This document shows, in pieces, positions 15,168-24,271 of a DNA stretch of 64,000 nt. Under the pieces are notes generated by a model. It had not been told where the DNA came from. It saw only the letters and a program-made list of their open reading frames with translations, and made no database searches. The stretch is from the NCBI RefSeq assembly GCF_042648805.1, contig NZ_JBHRXZ010000029.1:62001-126000 (forward strand), read 5' to 3'. The DNA comes from Azomonas tarimensis. Lineage in GTDB: Bacteria; Pseudomonadota; Gammaproteobacteria; Pseudomonadales; Pseudomonadaceae. The position numbers and the translations under genes are program-made. The first letter of the stretch is position 1. The number at the start of each line of letters is the position of its first letter.

Positions 15168-16586
15168 ATGAGTCGCAGTTTTTACAATGAGATGTACGAC
15201 GCGAACGGGGAGTGCCGCCCCCATTATCGGGCATTCGCTCAATGGTTGGCCGAAACACCACCGGAATTGCTGGCTCAGCGTCGCCGCGAGGCCGACCTGC
15301 TGTTTCACCGCGCCGGTATCACCTTCACGCTTTACGGTGACGAGCAGGGCACCGAGCGCCTGATCCCCTTCGACATCATTCCGCGCAGCATTCCGGTCAG
15401 TGAGTGGCGCATGGTCGAGGCGGGTTGCCTGCAGCGCGTGCAAGCGCTGAACATGTTTCTCGACGACCTCTACCACGACCAGCGCATCCTCAAATCCGGA
15501 CTGATCCCACCAGAGCAGGTCCTGGCCAACGATTGCTACCAGCTCGCCATGCAGGGGCTGGATCTTCATCGCAACGTCTATGCCCACATTGCCGGCGTCG
15601 ACCTGGTGCGCGACGGCGACGGCACCTACTACGTGCTCGAAGACAACCTGCGCACGCCCAGTGGCGTCAGCTACATGCTCGAAGACCGCAAGATGATGAT
15701 GCGGCTGTTCCCCGAGCTGTTCGCTGCCCAGCGCATCGCGCCGATCAACCATTACCCGGCGCTGTTGCTCGAAACACTCAAGAGCGCCAGCCCGATGGAT
15801 AATCCATGCGTCGTGGTGCTGACCCCGGGCCGCTACAACAGCGCCTATTTCGAGCACGCCTTCCTGGCGCGCGAAATGGGGGTGGAGCTTGTGGAAGGGG
15901 CTGACCTCTTCGCCCGCGACAACCGCATCTACATGCGTACCACTGCCGGTGCGCGCCAGGTGGACGTGATCTACCGCCGCGTGGATGACGCCTTCCTCGA
16001 CCCTCTCGCATTCAACCCCGACTCCATGCTGGGTGTCCCAGGCCTGCTGGCCGCCTACCGCAGTGGCAATCTGGTGCTGGCCAACGCCATCGGTACCGGC
16101 GTGGCCGACGACAAATCGATCTACCCCTACGTGCCGGACATGATCCGCTTCTACCTGAGCGAGGAGCCGATCCTGGCCAACGTGCCCACCTGGCAGTGCC
16201 GCAAGCCGGAGGACCTGTCCCATGTGCTGGCCCACCTGCCCGAGCTGGTGGTCAAGGAAACCCAAGGCTCCGGCGGCTACGGCATGCTCGTCGGTCCGGC
16301 CGCGACCCAGGCGGAGCTCGAGAGTTTTCGCGCCCGCTTGCAGGCACGCCCGGAGCTGTATATCGCCCAGCCCACCCTGTGCCTGTCGACCTGCCCGACC
16401 TTTGTCGAGAGCGGCATCGCGCCGCGGCACATCGACCTTCGGCCCTTCGTACTCACCGGCAAGGAAACCCGGCTGGTCCCCGGCGGTCTGACCCGCGTGG
16501 CGCTGCGTGAAGGCTCGCTGGTGGTGAATTCGTCGCAGGGCGGCGGAACCAAAGATACATGGATTGTGGAGGACAGCGAATGCTGA
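15168..16586 (+). CDS. Circularly permuted ATP-grasp type 2 protein
   Basis: A 472-residue protein of the circularly permuted ATP-grasp family (COG2308, DUF404/DUF407). Conserved family segments are present: VLEDNLRTPSGVSYM (about 162-177), LANAIGTGVADDKS, LVVKETQGSGGYGM with the ATP-binding lysine and Gly loop, HIDLRPFVLTG and the C-terminal NSSQGGGTKDTW. ATP-grasp enzymes of this type are predicted (Iyer, Aravind and co-workers) to form peptide or amide bonds, but no substrate is known. AGGAG lies 6 bases before ATG 15168. It overlaps the alpha-E gene by 7 bases, and together with the transglutaminase-like and Anbu genes forms the conserved four-gene set. A sigma-54 type promoter precedes it. 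Confidence 0.9.
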   Translation: MSRSFYNEMYDANGECRPHYRAFAQWLAETPPELLAQRRREADLLFHRAGITFTLYGDEQGTERLIPFDIIPRSIPVSEWRMVEAGCLQRVQALNMFLDDLYHDQRILKSGLIPPEQVLANDCYQLAMQGLDLHRNVYAHIAGVDLVRDGDGTYYVLEDNLRTPSGVSYMLEDRKMMMRLFPELFAAQRIAPINHYPALLLETLKSASPMDNPCVVVLTPGRYNSAYFEHAFLAREMGVELVEGADLFARDNRIYMRTTAGARQVDVIYRRVDDAFLDPLAFNPDSMLGVPGLLAAYRSGNLVLANAIGTGVADDKSIYPYVPDMIRFYLSEEPILANVPTWQCRKPEDLSHVLAHLPELVVKETQGSGGYGMLVGPAATQAELESFRARLQARPELYIAQPTLCLSTCPTFVESGIAPRHIDLRPFVLTGKETRLVPGGLTRVALREGSLVVNSSQGGGTKDTWIVEDSEC

Positions 16587-17530
16587 GCCGTACTGCCGAC
16601 GACCTCTACTGGATGTCGCGTTACCTGGAGCGGGCGGAAAACCTCGCGCGGATGCTGGACGTGAGCTATTCACTGTCGCTGATGCCGCAGAGCGGCCGCG
16701 GCGACGGGCTCGACGAACTGGCCATGCCCCTGCTCATCACCGGTACCCAGGATGAATACCTGCGCCGTCATGGCCAGCTGCATGCCGACCGGATGCTGCA
16801 CTTCTTCGCCTTGGACGCCGAGAATCCGGCGAGCGTCTTCAACTGCCTCGGGGCGGCCCGGGTCAGCGCCCATGCCGTGCGTGGGCGTATCACTGCCGAC
16901 ATGTGGGAAAACATCAACGCCAGTTGGCTGGAGATCCGCACCATCTCCGAACAGGGACTTGGCCGCTACGGCACCACCCGCTTCTGCGAGTGGGTCAAGG
17001 AGCGTTCCCATCTATTCCGCGGCGCCACGGTCGGCACCATCATGCGCAGCGACGCCTCGCGGTTCATTCGCCTGGGCACCTTCATCGAGCGCGCCGATAA
17101 CACCCTGCGGCTGCTGGATGCGCGCTACGAGCTGCTCGGCGAGGACAGCGAAGACCCGGATGACCGTTCCGCCCGCGCTTACTACCAGTGGAGCGCCTTG
17201 CTGCGGGCTCTTTCCTCGTTCGAGGCCTTCGCCGAGCTCTACCGGGGCTCGCCGCGCGCGCGCAAGGTGGCCGAGATGCTCTTGCTGCGTGAAGAGGTCC
17301 CGCGCTCACTGCGCGCCTGCCTGGAGGAGTTGCATTCGATTCTCGCCAGTCTGCCTGGCGACAACGGTCGGCCTGCCCAGCGGCTGGCGGCGGAAATGGA
17401 AGCGCGGGTTCGCTATACCGTGATCAACGAGGTATTCGAGCAGGGCATGCATGACTGGATCACCGAGCAGATCGATACCCTCGGGCGGTTGGGTAACGCT
17501 ATCCACAGTTCCTACCTGGAGATCGCATGA
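16580..17530 (+). CDS. Alpha-E domain protein
   Basis: A 316-residue, almost wholly alpha-helical protein of the alpha-E family (COG2307, DUF403). The N-terminal signature LSRTADDLYWMSRYLERAEN and the internal FIRLGTFIERADNTLRLLD are diagnostic of the family. Alpha-E proteins always accompany permuted ATP-grasp enzymes, sometimes fused to them, and are thought to be a partner or second catalytic subunit; no biochemical activity is established. ATG 16580 lies inside the end of the ATP-grasp gene and AGGAC precedes it. The stop overlaps the transglutaminase-like gene (ATGA). These overlaps show tight translational coupling. Confidence 0.9.
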   Translation: MLSRTADDLYWMSRYLERAENLARMLDVSYSLSLMPQSGRGDGLDELAMPLLITGTQDEYLRRHGQLHADRMLHFFALDAENPASVFNCLGAARVSAHAVRGRITADMWENINASWLEIRTISEQGLGRYGTTRFCEWVKERSHLFRGATVGTIMRSDASRFIRLGTFIERADNTLRLLDARYELLGEDSEDPDDRSARAYYQWSALLRALSSFEAFAELYRGSPRARKVAEMLLLREEVPRSLRACLEELHSILASLPGDNGRPAQRLAAEMEARVRYTVINEVFEQGMHDWITEQIDTLGRLGNAIHSSYLEIA

Positions 17531-18327
17531 GAATCTCGATCAGCCATGACACCACCTACCTCTACGAGCACAAGGTTCGCGGCAGCATCCAGTACCTGCG
17601 CCTCACGCCGCACGAAAGCACCCGTCAGCATGTGATCCAGTGGGACCTGGACCTGCCGCGCCCGGTGCGGCCGCAGTTGGACGCCTATGGAAACATTCTG
17701 CATGTGCTGTCCATGGACGAGCCGCACAACCAGATCCTCATCCATGCCCGCGGGTTGGTGGAGATCGACGTCAACTGCGAGGCCGAGGGCTACGATGGCT
17801 CACCGCTGCCCTTCCTGCGCTTCACGCCGCTGACTCAGCCGGACGATGCCCTGCGCCTGTTTGCCGCGCGCAATACCGCTGGCAAGCGAACTCGCGGCGC
17901 GCTGATCGACCTGATGATGGCGCTGCGCGAGCACATGTCCTACACGCCTGGCTCCACCGGCGTCGAGAGTACTGCCGCCGAGGCCTTTGCTGGCCGCGCC
18001 GGGGTCTGCCAGGATCACAGCCATGCCTTCCTCGCCTGCGCCCGCAGCCTCGGCATTCCGGCGCGCTACATTTCCGGCTACCTGTTCACCGACGATGCGG
18101 AGCATCTGGCCAGCCACGCCTGGGTCGAGGCCTGGGTTGAGGATGCCTGGTACAGCTTTGACGTGACCAACGGCCTCGCCAGACCGGAGCGGCACCTCAA
18201 GCTGGCGGTGGGCCAGGATTATCTGGATGCCTGCCCGATCCGTGGGGTGCGGCGTGGCGGCGGGGTCGAGCGAATGCATGCGAAGGTGCTGGTGTCGCCT
18301 GGAGAAGTGCATATCCAGGAGCAGTAG
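17527..18327 (+). CDS. Transglutaminase-like cysteine peptidase
   Basis: A 266-residue protein with an N-terminal beta domain typical of bacterial transglutaminase-like proteins (about 1-80; ISHDTTYLYEHKV) and a papain-fold core. The catalytic triad is seen as Cys161 (RAGVCQDHSHAF), His197 (LASHAWVEAW) and Asp212 (WYSFDVTNG). Such proteins act as peptidases or amidases rather than cross-linking enzymes. There is no signal peptide, so it is cytoplasmic. It overlaps the alpha-E gene by four bases. In the proposed system it might trim or remove the peptide or amide made by the ATP-grasp enzyme; this is inference from gene order. Confidence 0.9.
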   Translation: MRISISHDTTYLYEHKVRGSIQYLRLTPHESTRQHVIQWDLDLPRPVRPQLDAYGNILHVLSMDEPHNQILIHARGLVEIDVNCEAEGYDGSPLPFLRFTPLTQPDDALRLFAARNTAGKRTRGALIDLMMALREHMSYTPGSTGVESTAAEAFAGRAGVCQDHSHAFLACARSLGIPARYISGYLFTDDAEHLASHAWVEAWVEDAWYSFDVTNGLARPERHLKLAVGQDYLDACPIRGVRRGGGVERMHAKVLVSPGEVHIQEQ

Positions 18328-18460
18328 CAGGGCAGGTTTCGCGGGTGAGGCCGGCAGACGACCGGAATACGGTTTTCATTGACGCCATATCGACGGCGCT
18401 GGGTGAGTACAGTATGGTCTGCCTGCTTAATTCTCCCCCTCCAAGAGAACGACACGTGTC

Positions 18461-19195
18461 ATGACTTACTGCGTCGCCATGAACCTGACCGATGGACTGG
18501 TCTTCGTCTCTGATTCCCGCACCAACGCGGGCGTCGACCACATCGCCACGTTTCGCAAGCTCTATGTTTTCGGAACGCCCGGTGAGCGTCTCATCGTCCT
18601 GCAGACGGCCGGTAACCTGGCGTCTTCGCAGTCGGTCGTGAACCTGCTGAGGCAGCGACTGCATACCGACCATCCGAATCTGCTCAGCGTGCAGACGCTG
18701 TTCGAGGCGGCGCGCGTGGTGGGCGACACGATACGGGAGATCACTCACCATGACGGCACCCAGGCGGCCGGCACAGGCATTGACCTCAGCTGCTCCTTTC
18801 TCGTCGGAGGGCAGATCAAGGGGGAATCCACGGCCCTGTTCAACGTCTATCCCCAGGGCAATTTCATTTCATCCACGCCGGACACGCCGTACTTCCAGAT
18901 TGGCGAGAGCAAGTACGGCAAGCCGATCCTGGACCGGGCGCTGCGCCATGACTCGGACCTGGAACAGGCCCTACGCTGCGCACTGATCTCTTTCGATTCC
19001 ACGATTCGCAGCAACCTGTCGGTTGGCATGCCGCTGGATCTACTGGTCTACCGCAAGGACAGCCTGCTGGTGCCGGCCGGTTATCGAGTCCAGGAAGGCG
19101 ATCCCTATTTCGCCGGCGTGCGCGAGCAGTGGTGCAACGGCCTGCGTGATCTGCTCTCGCAACTGCCGGGTACCCCAGACGCCTATATGACCTAG
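18461..19195 (+). CDS. Proteasome-related peptidase Anbu
   Basis: Anbu (ancestral beta subunit, COG3484) is a bacterial homologue of proteasome beta subunits and HslV. The 244-residue protein begins MTYCVAMN; after removal of Met, the Thr becomes the N-terminal nucleophile. Asp18 (FVSDSRTNAG) and Lys33 (TFRKLYVFG) are placed like Asp17 and Lys33 of proteasomal subunits. Published Anbu structures show an open-ring or helical oligomer, and its physiological substrate is unknown. It follows the ATP-grasp, alpha-E and transglutaminase-like genes after a 133-base gap; GAGA and a CCAAGAGAACG leader precede the ATG. The gap could contain its own promoter, but I see no convincing one. Confidence 0.92.
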   Translation: MTYCVAMNLTDGLVFVSDSRTNAGVDHIATFRKLYVFGTPGERLIVLQTAGNLASSQSVVNLLRQRLHTDHPNLLSVQTLFEAARVVGDTIREITHHDGTQAAGTGIDLSCSFLVGGQIKGESTALFNVYPQGNFISSTPDTPYFQIGESKYGKPILDRALRHDSDLEQALRCALISFDSTIRSNLSVGMPLDLLVYRKDSLLVPAGYRVQEGDPYFAGVREQWCNGLRDLLSQLPGTPDAYMT

Positions 19196-19345
19196 GCCTC
19201 TCGGGTGGCTTCCTCTGGCCTGGCGTTCGGCTGCGCGCTGGGCTTATGCTGGACGTGCCGATGCACGGCACCGAACCAGAGCGAGCTTGGAGGGTTTCTA
19301 ATCTAATGATCAGGACTCCATTCATCTCACGTGAGGAGGTTCACG

Positions 19346-19684
19346 ATGGCTACCACCCTGACGGACGATGTCAGCAGCACCGTTCTACGCCGGATGAAGG
19401 AAGGTGGTTTCGATTTCGCGCGAGCTCATCCCATCGATTTTTACGCCATCCTTCCCGATGAGGACTGCGCACGCGAGGCCGCCAGCCAGTTTCGCGGCGA
19501 ATCCACCAATGCCCAGGTATTTCCTCGTGAGGAAGGCGGTTGGAATCTGCAGGTCAGCAAGATCATGTATGCCACCTACAATGGAATCGGCGAATTCGAG
19601 CATGACCTCGAAGAGTTGGTAGAGCCGCTCGGCGGCGTCATCGATGGCTGGGGCGTGACACAGGAACTCGCCGGGGATTTCTAA
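19346..19684 (+). CDS. RraB-family protein (RNase E inhibitor-like)
   Basis: A 112-residue acidic protein with the RraB/DUF695-like fold pattern: DEDCAREAASQF in the first half, and FEHDLEELVEPLGGVIDGWGV near the end. RraB of E. coli binds RNase E and modulates its cleavage specificity; whether this homologue does so is not known. GAGGAGG lies 8 bases before ATG 19346, a strong ribosome site that decides the start. Its stop overlaps that of the convergent LysR gene by 3 bases. It is 150 bases downstream of anbu. Confidence 0.8.
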   Translation: MATTLTDDVSSTVLRRMKEGGFDFARAHPIDFYAILPDEDCAREAASQFRGESTNAQVFPREEGGWNLQVSKIMYATYNGIGEFEHDLEELVEPLGGVIDGWGVTQELAGDF

Positions 19685-20637
19685 CCCATCGCCAGGCCGC
19701 CCTGCAGGGCTTCGTCCCAGGGCGGCGTAGGGCCGAAACGCTTCTTGAGGAAATCCAGCAGTACCCTGATGCGCGGGTCGGCTTCCCGCGTCAGGCGCAG
19801 GGCATGAATGCCGCTGGGCTCAGGCGGCGGCAGGCCCTTCTCGCAAAACAACGCCAGCAACTTTCCTTCGCACAAGGCGTCGCTGATCAACCAGGTCGGC
19901 AGGTGAGCGATGCCCAGGCCTGCCAGGGTACCGGCGAGCAGCGCCTCGGCATTGTTGGCCACCAGGCGCAGGCGATGGGGCCTGACCATCCGCTCGCGTC
20001 CTGCCACCTCGAAGCGCCAGGCGTGGGGAGGCGCCAGGGTGTCCCAGTCCAGTCCGTCATGTCCGGGCAGTTCGCCAGGATCGGCGGGCCGGCCACGCCG
20101 GGCAAGGTAGTCCGGGCTGGCGCAGACGATGCGAACCATGGGGGCCAGTGGCGTGGCGAAGAGTCGGGTGTCCGCCAGAGGTCCGATACGCAGCACCAGG
20201 TCCACTTCTCCCAGATGATCGCCGCGCAGGTCGACAAAACTGTCGATCAGCCGCAGCTGGATGTCGATCCCCGGGTACAGTCCGAGAAACTCGGCGAGCA
20301 CGGGTGCCAGATGACGTCGGCCAAAGGGTGTCGGCGCATCGATGCGCAGGCTGCCTTCCATGGCCTGCGTCTGGGACCCGATCTCCGCACGTGCCAGACG
20401 CAGCTCGCCGACGATGCGCCGCGCGCGGCTGGCAAAGGCCTGCCCAGCGGGAGTGGCGCGTACCTGGTGGGTGGTGCGGCTGAACAGTTGACAGTCCAGC
20501 GCGTCCTCCAGCGCGGCAACGCGGCGGGCCACGGATGAGGGGGTGATGCCAAGACGACGAGCCGCGGCCGAAAAGCTGCCGAGTTCGACGACACTCAGGA
20601 ACAGTTCCAGCTGGTCACCCAGTGCATCAGGTTGCAT
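19681..20637 (-). CDS. LysR-family transcriptional regulator
   Basis: A 318-residue LysR regulator. The N-terminal winged HTH is clear (LELFLSVVELGSFSAAARRLGITPSSVARRVAALE, residues about 10-45), followed by the co-inducer domain (about 95-300), with a FxRRHLAPVLAEF-type linker. It resembles the subgroup that often regulates adjacent transporter or redox genes. It is divergent from the TauE/SafE permease gene with about 110 bases between the start codons, so that permease is a likely target. The inducer is unknown. Confidence 0.88.
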   Translation of the reverse strand: MQPDALGDQLELFLSVVELGSFSAAARRLGITPSSVARRVAALEDALDCQLFSRTTHQVRATPAGQAFASRARRIVGELRLARAEIGSQTQAMEGSLRIDAPTPFGRRHLAPVLAEFLGLYPGIDIQLRLIDSFVDLRGDHLGEVDLVLRIGPLADTRLFATPLAPMVRIVCASPDYLARRGRPADPGELPGHDGLDWDTLAPPHAWRFEVAGRERMVRPHRLRLVANNAEALLAGTLAGLGIAHLPTWLISDALCEGKLLALFCEKGLPPPEPSGIHALRLTREADPRIRVLLDFLKKRFGPTPPWDEALQGGLAMG

Positions 20638-20746
20638 GAAAGGTCTCGCTTGTGCAGATCAGGCAAAACCATTTTGCTTGGTTTTGCGTTTCGCCGCGAG
20701 ACGTCGCTGGCTAGAGTGCAGCCTCGATATCACAGGGTGTGCGCTC

Positions 20747-21481
20747 TTGGAACTTCTCTATGTATTGCTCGGCCTGTGTCTGGGGGCGCTCGGGGGAATG
20801 TTTGGCATTGGCGGTGGCTTGATTGCCATCCCGGTGCTCGGTGTTTTCTTTGGTCTGGACCAGCAGATCGCGCAGGGCACTGCACTGGTGATGGTGGTGC
20901 CCAATGTGATGCTGGCGCTGTGGCGCTACCACCAGCGCAATCGTATCGATCTGCGGCATGTCCTGGCCCTGGCGTTGCCAGGGTTTTTGCTGGCGATCCT
21001 GGGCTCGCTGGTTGCGGTATCGCTGGATGCCGAGCGGATGCGCAGCGGTTTTGTGGTCTTTCTCGTGGCTCTGGCGGCCTACAACCTGTTCCGCGTGTTC
21101 TGGCAGGCGCCGCGGCGGGCGACGGGGCTGGCTGAACGCTGGCCCTGGCTGACTCTGGTGGGTGCCGGCTCAGGGTTTTTCGGCGGGCTGTTCGCCGTCG
21201 GGGGCTCGGTGATTGCCACTCCCTTGTTGACGTCATTGTTCGGCGCCAGCCAGGTGGTCGCCCAGGGGCTTGCGCTGTCCCTGGCAGCGCCAAGCACCAC
21301 GGTGGCCTTGGTGACTTACGGCCTGCACGGCGAGGTGCTGTGGTCGGTTGGCCTGGCGCTGGCGGTCGGCGGCCTGCTGAGCATCAGCCTGGGCGTGCGC
21401 CTGGCGCATGCGATGCCCGAGGCGGTGTTGAAATGTCTGTTCAGTGCCTTCCTGCTGGTCAGCGCGTTTCTTCTGCGATGA
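20747..21481 (+). CDS. TauE/SafE family anion permease
   Basis: A 244-residue protein with about eight hydrophobic helices and the two repeated family signatures, GGMFGIGGGLIAIPVL in the first half and GFFGGLFAVGGSVIATPLL in the second. Family members (TSUP, COG0730) are proposed to export sulfite, sulfoacetate or similar anions. The frame is open upstream but the first family-like residues follow a TTG at 20747 that has CAGGG 9 bases before it, so I take that as the start. The 3-prime end overlaps the convergent MATE gene by 23 bases. The divergent LysR gene may control it. Confidence 0.85.
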   Translation: MELLYVLLGLCLGALGGMFGIGGGLIAIPVLGVFFGLDQQIAQGTALVMVVPNVMLALWRYHQRNRIDLRHVLALALPGFLLAILGSLVAVSLDAERMRSGFVVFLVALAAYNLFRVFWQAPRRATGLAERWPWLTLVGAGSGFFGGLFAVGGSVIATPLLTSLFGASQVVAQGLALSLAAPSTTVALVTYGLHGEVLWSVGLALAVGGLLSISLGVRLAHAMPEAVLKCLFSAFLLVSAFLLR

Positions 21482-22880
21482 ATCTCGGCCGGTGCTGGCG
21501 TTCGCCACGTTCATGCAGGCGAATCTCACGGCGGGCACTGCGCGCCAGCCGAACGCTGAGCATGAGCGCCGCGCAGGTCAGGCCGCCGATCAAGCCTTGC
21601 CACAGGCCACGCGGCCCGCTGGCCTCGCCCAGCCAGTCGGTAAGACCGAGGACGTAGCCAAGAGGCAGGCCGACGCCCCAGTACGCCAGCAGGGTGAGCA
21701 GCATCGTCACCCGGGTGTCCTGGAAGCCGCGCAAGGCCGCCGCGGCGATAACCTGCACGCCGTCGGAGAACTGAAACAGCGCCGCATAGAAGAGCAGCGT
21801 CGCGGCGATCGCGATCACTTCCAGATCCGTGGTGTAGATGCGTGCAATGGGTTCGCTGAACAACAAGATGAGGCTGGCCGAACAGCACGCGTAACCCAGC
21901 GCCAGCACCATGCCCAGTCCGGACACGAAGCGAGCATCGCGGGGCTTCTGGCGTCCCAGTGCCTGCCCGACGCGAACCGTGACCGCCATGCCCAGCGACA
22001 GCGGAATCATGAAGATCAGCGAGGTGAAGTTGAGGGCGATCTGATGACCTGCCACTACCGTAGCGCCAAGGCCGGCGATCAGTAGGGCGATCACCGAAAA
22101 GATGCTGACTTCAGCGAAGACCGCGATGCCGATGGGCAGGCCGATCGCCAACAATGACCTCAGGGTCGGCAAATGCGGCCAGTCGAAGCGGGCGAACAGG
22201 CGGCTGGGCTTGTAGTAGGCGGCCCGGCGCGTCCAGAACAGCATGCCCAGCAACATGAACAGCATGACCAGTGCCGTGGCCCAGCCACAGCCGACGCCGC
22301 CCATGGCGGGAACCCCGAGCTTGCCATAGATGAATATGTAGTTGAGCGGAATGTTCAGCAACAATCCCAGCAGCCCCAGCACCATGCTTGGCCTGGAGTG
22401 TCCCAGCCCGTCGCTGTAACTGCGCAAGACCTGGTACAGCGCAACGGCGGGAAAGCCCAGGGCCACCGCTCTCAGGTAGGCCATGGTGGGCTCGACCAGC
22501 GATTGCTCGACGCCCATCAGGTCCAGCACCGGCTCGGCGTTCCACAGCAGGGCGGCGCACAGCGAGCCGATGCCCAGGCCCATCCACAATGCCTGGCGCA
22601 CCAGCGGGCCGATGGCCTCATGCTGCGCGGCACCGTAGCGCTGGGCGACTTTTGGCGTGGTCGCCAGCACCACGCCTGTCATCAACAGGAATATTGGCAC
22701 CCAGAGCGAATTGCCCAACGCCACCGCGGCCAGATCGTGCGGCCCGACGCGCCCGGCCATCAGGGTGTCGACAAAGCCCATGGCAGTATGGGCCAGCTGG
22801 GCGATCATGATCGGCAGGGCAAGCAGGAAGAGGGCGCGCAGCTCGGCGCGAACCCGTCCGAGGCGGGCCTCGGTGAGCAT
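21459..22880 (-). CDS. MATE family multidrug efflux pump (NorM/PmpM-like)
   Basis: A 473-residue membrane protein with 12 predicted helices. MATE features are visible: LALPIMIAQLAHTAMGFVDT in helix 1, a GVVLATTPKVAQRYGA loop and the internal repeat starting RSLLAIGLPIGIAVFAEVS. NorM-type pumps expel cationic drugs such as fluoroquinolones in exchange for H+ or Na+. The long open frame upstream of 22880 has no family similarity and ATG 22880 (MLTEARLGRVRAEL) has an AGGA ribosome site, so I start there. It is divergent from pdxB with about 175 bases in between. Confidence 0.9.
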   Translation of the reverse strand: MLTEARLGRVRAELRALFLLALPIMIAQLAHTAMGFVDTLMAGRVGPHDLAAVALGNSLWVPIFLLMTGVVLATTPKVAQRYGAAQHEAIGPLVRQALWMGLGIGSLCAALLWNAEPVLDLMGVEQSLVEPTMAYLRAVALGFPAVALYQVLRSYSDGLGHSRPSMVLGLLGLLLNIPLNYIFIYGKLGVPAMGGVGCGWATALVMLFMLLGMLFWTRRAAYYKPSRLFARFDWPHLPTLRSLLAIGLPIGIAVFAEVSIFSVIALLIAGLGATVVAGHQIALNFTSLIFMIPLSLGMAVTVRVGQALGRQKPRDARFVSGLGMVLALGYACCSASLILLFSEPIARIYTTDLEVIAIAATLLFYAALFQFSDGVQVIAAAALRGFQDTRVTMLLTLLAYWGVGLPLGYVLGLTDWLGEASGPRGLWQGLIGGLTCAALMLSVRLARSARREIRLHERGERQHRPRFIAEETR

Positions 22881-23056
22881 CGGCGTTATTCCTGTCCTGA
22901 AAAAGCCGGCAAGTCTACGCTCGTGCAGAGGCGTTCGAAAGGGACCTGGAAGCTCGACGGTGCCTGACGTCCCGATCGGAAAGCTGATCGATGCGTCAGG
23001 GTCGCGGCGGGCCATGGCAGGCCGATACACTGTGCGCAACTGGAGTGGAGTGTCCC

Positions 23057-24199
23057 ATGCGAATCCTGGCTGATGAAAACATCCCGTTGGTCGAGGCCTT
23101 TTTTGGCGGCTTCGGCGAGATCCGTCGAATGGCGGGACGGGCGATCGATCATGCGGCGCTCGAGGGCTGCGACGCACTGCTTGTGCGTTCGGTGACCCAG
23201 GTCGATCGCGCCCTGCTTGAAGGCACCCCGGTGCGCTTTGTCGGCACCTGCACCATTGGCACCGATCACCTGGACCTGGGGTACCTGGAAGAGGCCGGCA
23301 TCGCCTGGTCCAGCGCACCAGGGTGCAACGCCCGCGGTGTGGTCGACTATGTGCTCGGCAGCCTGCTGGCGCTTTCGGAACGCACCGGCCAGGCGCTGGC
23401 GTCGCGCCGCTATGGCATCGTCGGCGCCGGGCAGGTCGGAGGGCGGCTGGTGGCGGTGCTGCAAGGGTTGGGCTGGAACGTCCGGGTCTGTGATCCGCCC
23501 CGCCAGGCGAGGGAGGCGGGCGACTTCGTCGAGCTCTCGGAAATCCTCACCTGCTGTGACGTCATCAGCTTGCACACGCCGCTGACCCAGCTGGGCGGGC
23601 ACGCCACCTACCATCTGCTCGACGAGGCCAGGCTGGCGCAGCTGCCGCCTGGCGCCTGGCTGATCAATGCCAGCCGTGGCGCGGTGGTCGACAACGCCGC
23701 GCTGCGACATCTGTTGCCGCAGCGGCCTGATCTCTGCGCTGTGCTCGATGTCTGGGAGGGCGAGCCGGAGGTGGACCCTGGCCTGGCGGCACTCTGTCAG
23801 TTGGTGACACCGCACATTGCCGGCTACAGCCTCGAGGGCAAGCTGCGCGGCACTGCCCAGGTCTACGCGGCCTTCTGTCGAGCTCAGGGCCTGTCGCCCG
23901 CGGTTTCGCTGGATCAGCTGATGCCGGCGCCTGCTCTCCGGGGGCTGACCTTCGGCGGTAACGTTCGCCCCGACGAGCTGTTCGCCACGCTGTGTCGAGC
24001 CGTGTATGACCCTCGCCGGGACGATGCCGATTTTCGCCGGACGTTGGGCGGGGATCCCGCTGCCAGGCGCCTGGGCTTCGATGCATTGCGTCGGGATTAT
24101 CCGGTCCGCCGCGAGATCACCGGTCTCCAGGTGCATCTGGAAAAGGCCGATCCCCGGCTCGTCGCGGTGGTGCGGGCGCTCGGGGCTGGCCTCGGCTGA
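23057..24199 (+). CDS. pdxB: Erythronate-4-phosphate dehydrogenase
   Basis: PdxB oxidises 4-phosphoerythronate with NAD in the DXP-dependent pathway of pyridoxal 5-phosphate synthesis. The 380-residue protein (the usual pseudomonad length) begins MRILADENIPLVEAFFGG, has the Rossmann motif YGIVGAGQVGGRLV, the D-isomer dehydrogenase signature NASRGAVVDNAALR and the histidine in TPHIAGYSLEGK, plus a C-terminal dimerisation domain. ATG 23057 is chosen from this N-terminus and a TGGAGTG site. The next step, catalysed by SerC, is encoded at 59.6 kb in this window. Confidence 0.95.
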   Translation: MRILADENIPLVEAFFGGFGEIRRMAGRAIDHAALEGCDALLVRSVTQVDRALLEGTPVRFVGTCTIGTDHLDLGYLEEAGIAWSSAPGCNARGVVDYVLGSLLALSERTGQALASRRYGIVGAGQVGGRLVAVLQGLGWNVRVCDPPRQAREAGDFVELSEILTCCDVISLHTPLTQLGGHATYHLLDEARLAQLPPGAWLINASRGAVVDNAALRHLLPQRPDLCAVLDVWEGEPEVDPGLAALCQLVTPHIAGYSLEGKLRGTAQVYAAFCRAQGLSPAVSLDQLMPAPALRGLTFGGNVRPDELFATLCRAVYDPRRDDADFRRTLGGDPAARRLGFDALRRDYPVRREITGLQVHLEKADPRLVAVVRALGAGLG

Positions 24200-24271
24200 A
24201 GGGCGGCGGATGCAATTTGGTGGCTGCTTCGCTAGGATTACCCCCTTCCTTGCTTCAGCCGCGACGGTGAT

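Noticed and set aside
15138..16673. 511-codon open frame opposite the ATP-grasp gene
   Set aside because: The plus-strand frame has family motifs, a ribosome site and a promoter; the minus frame has none.
24200..24271. 4.5S (SRP) RNA gene upstream of dnaX
   Set aside because: This RNA gene is near dnaX in some pseudomonads, but the gap is only 72 bases and lacks the conserved SRP RNA helix.
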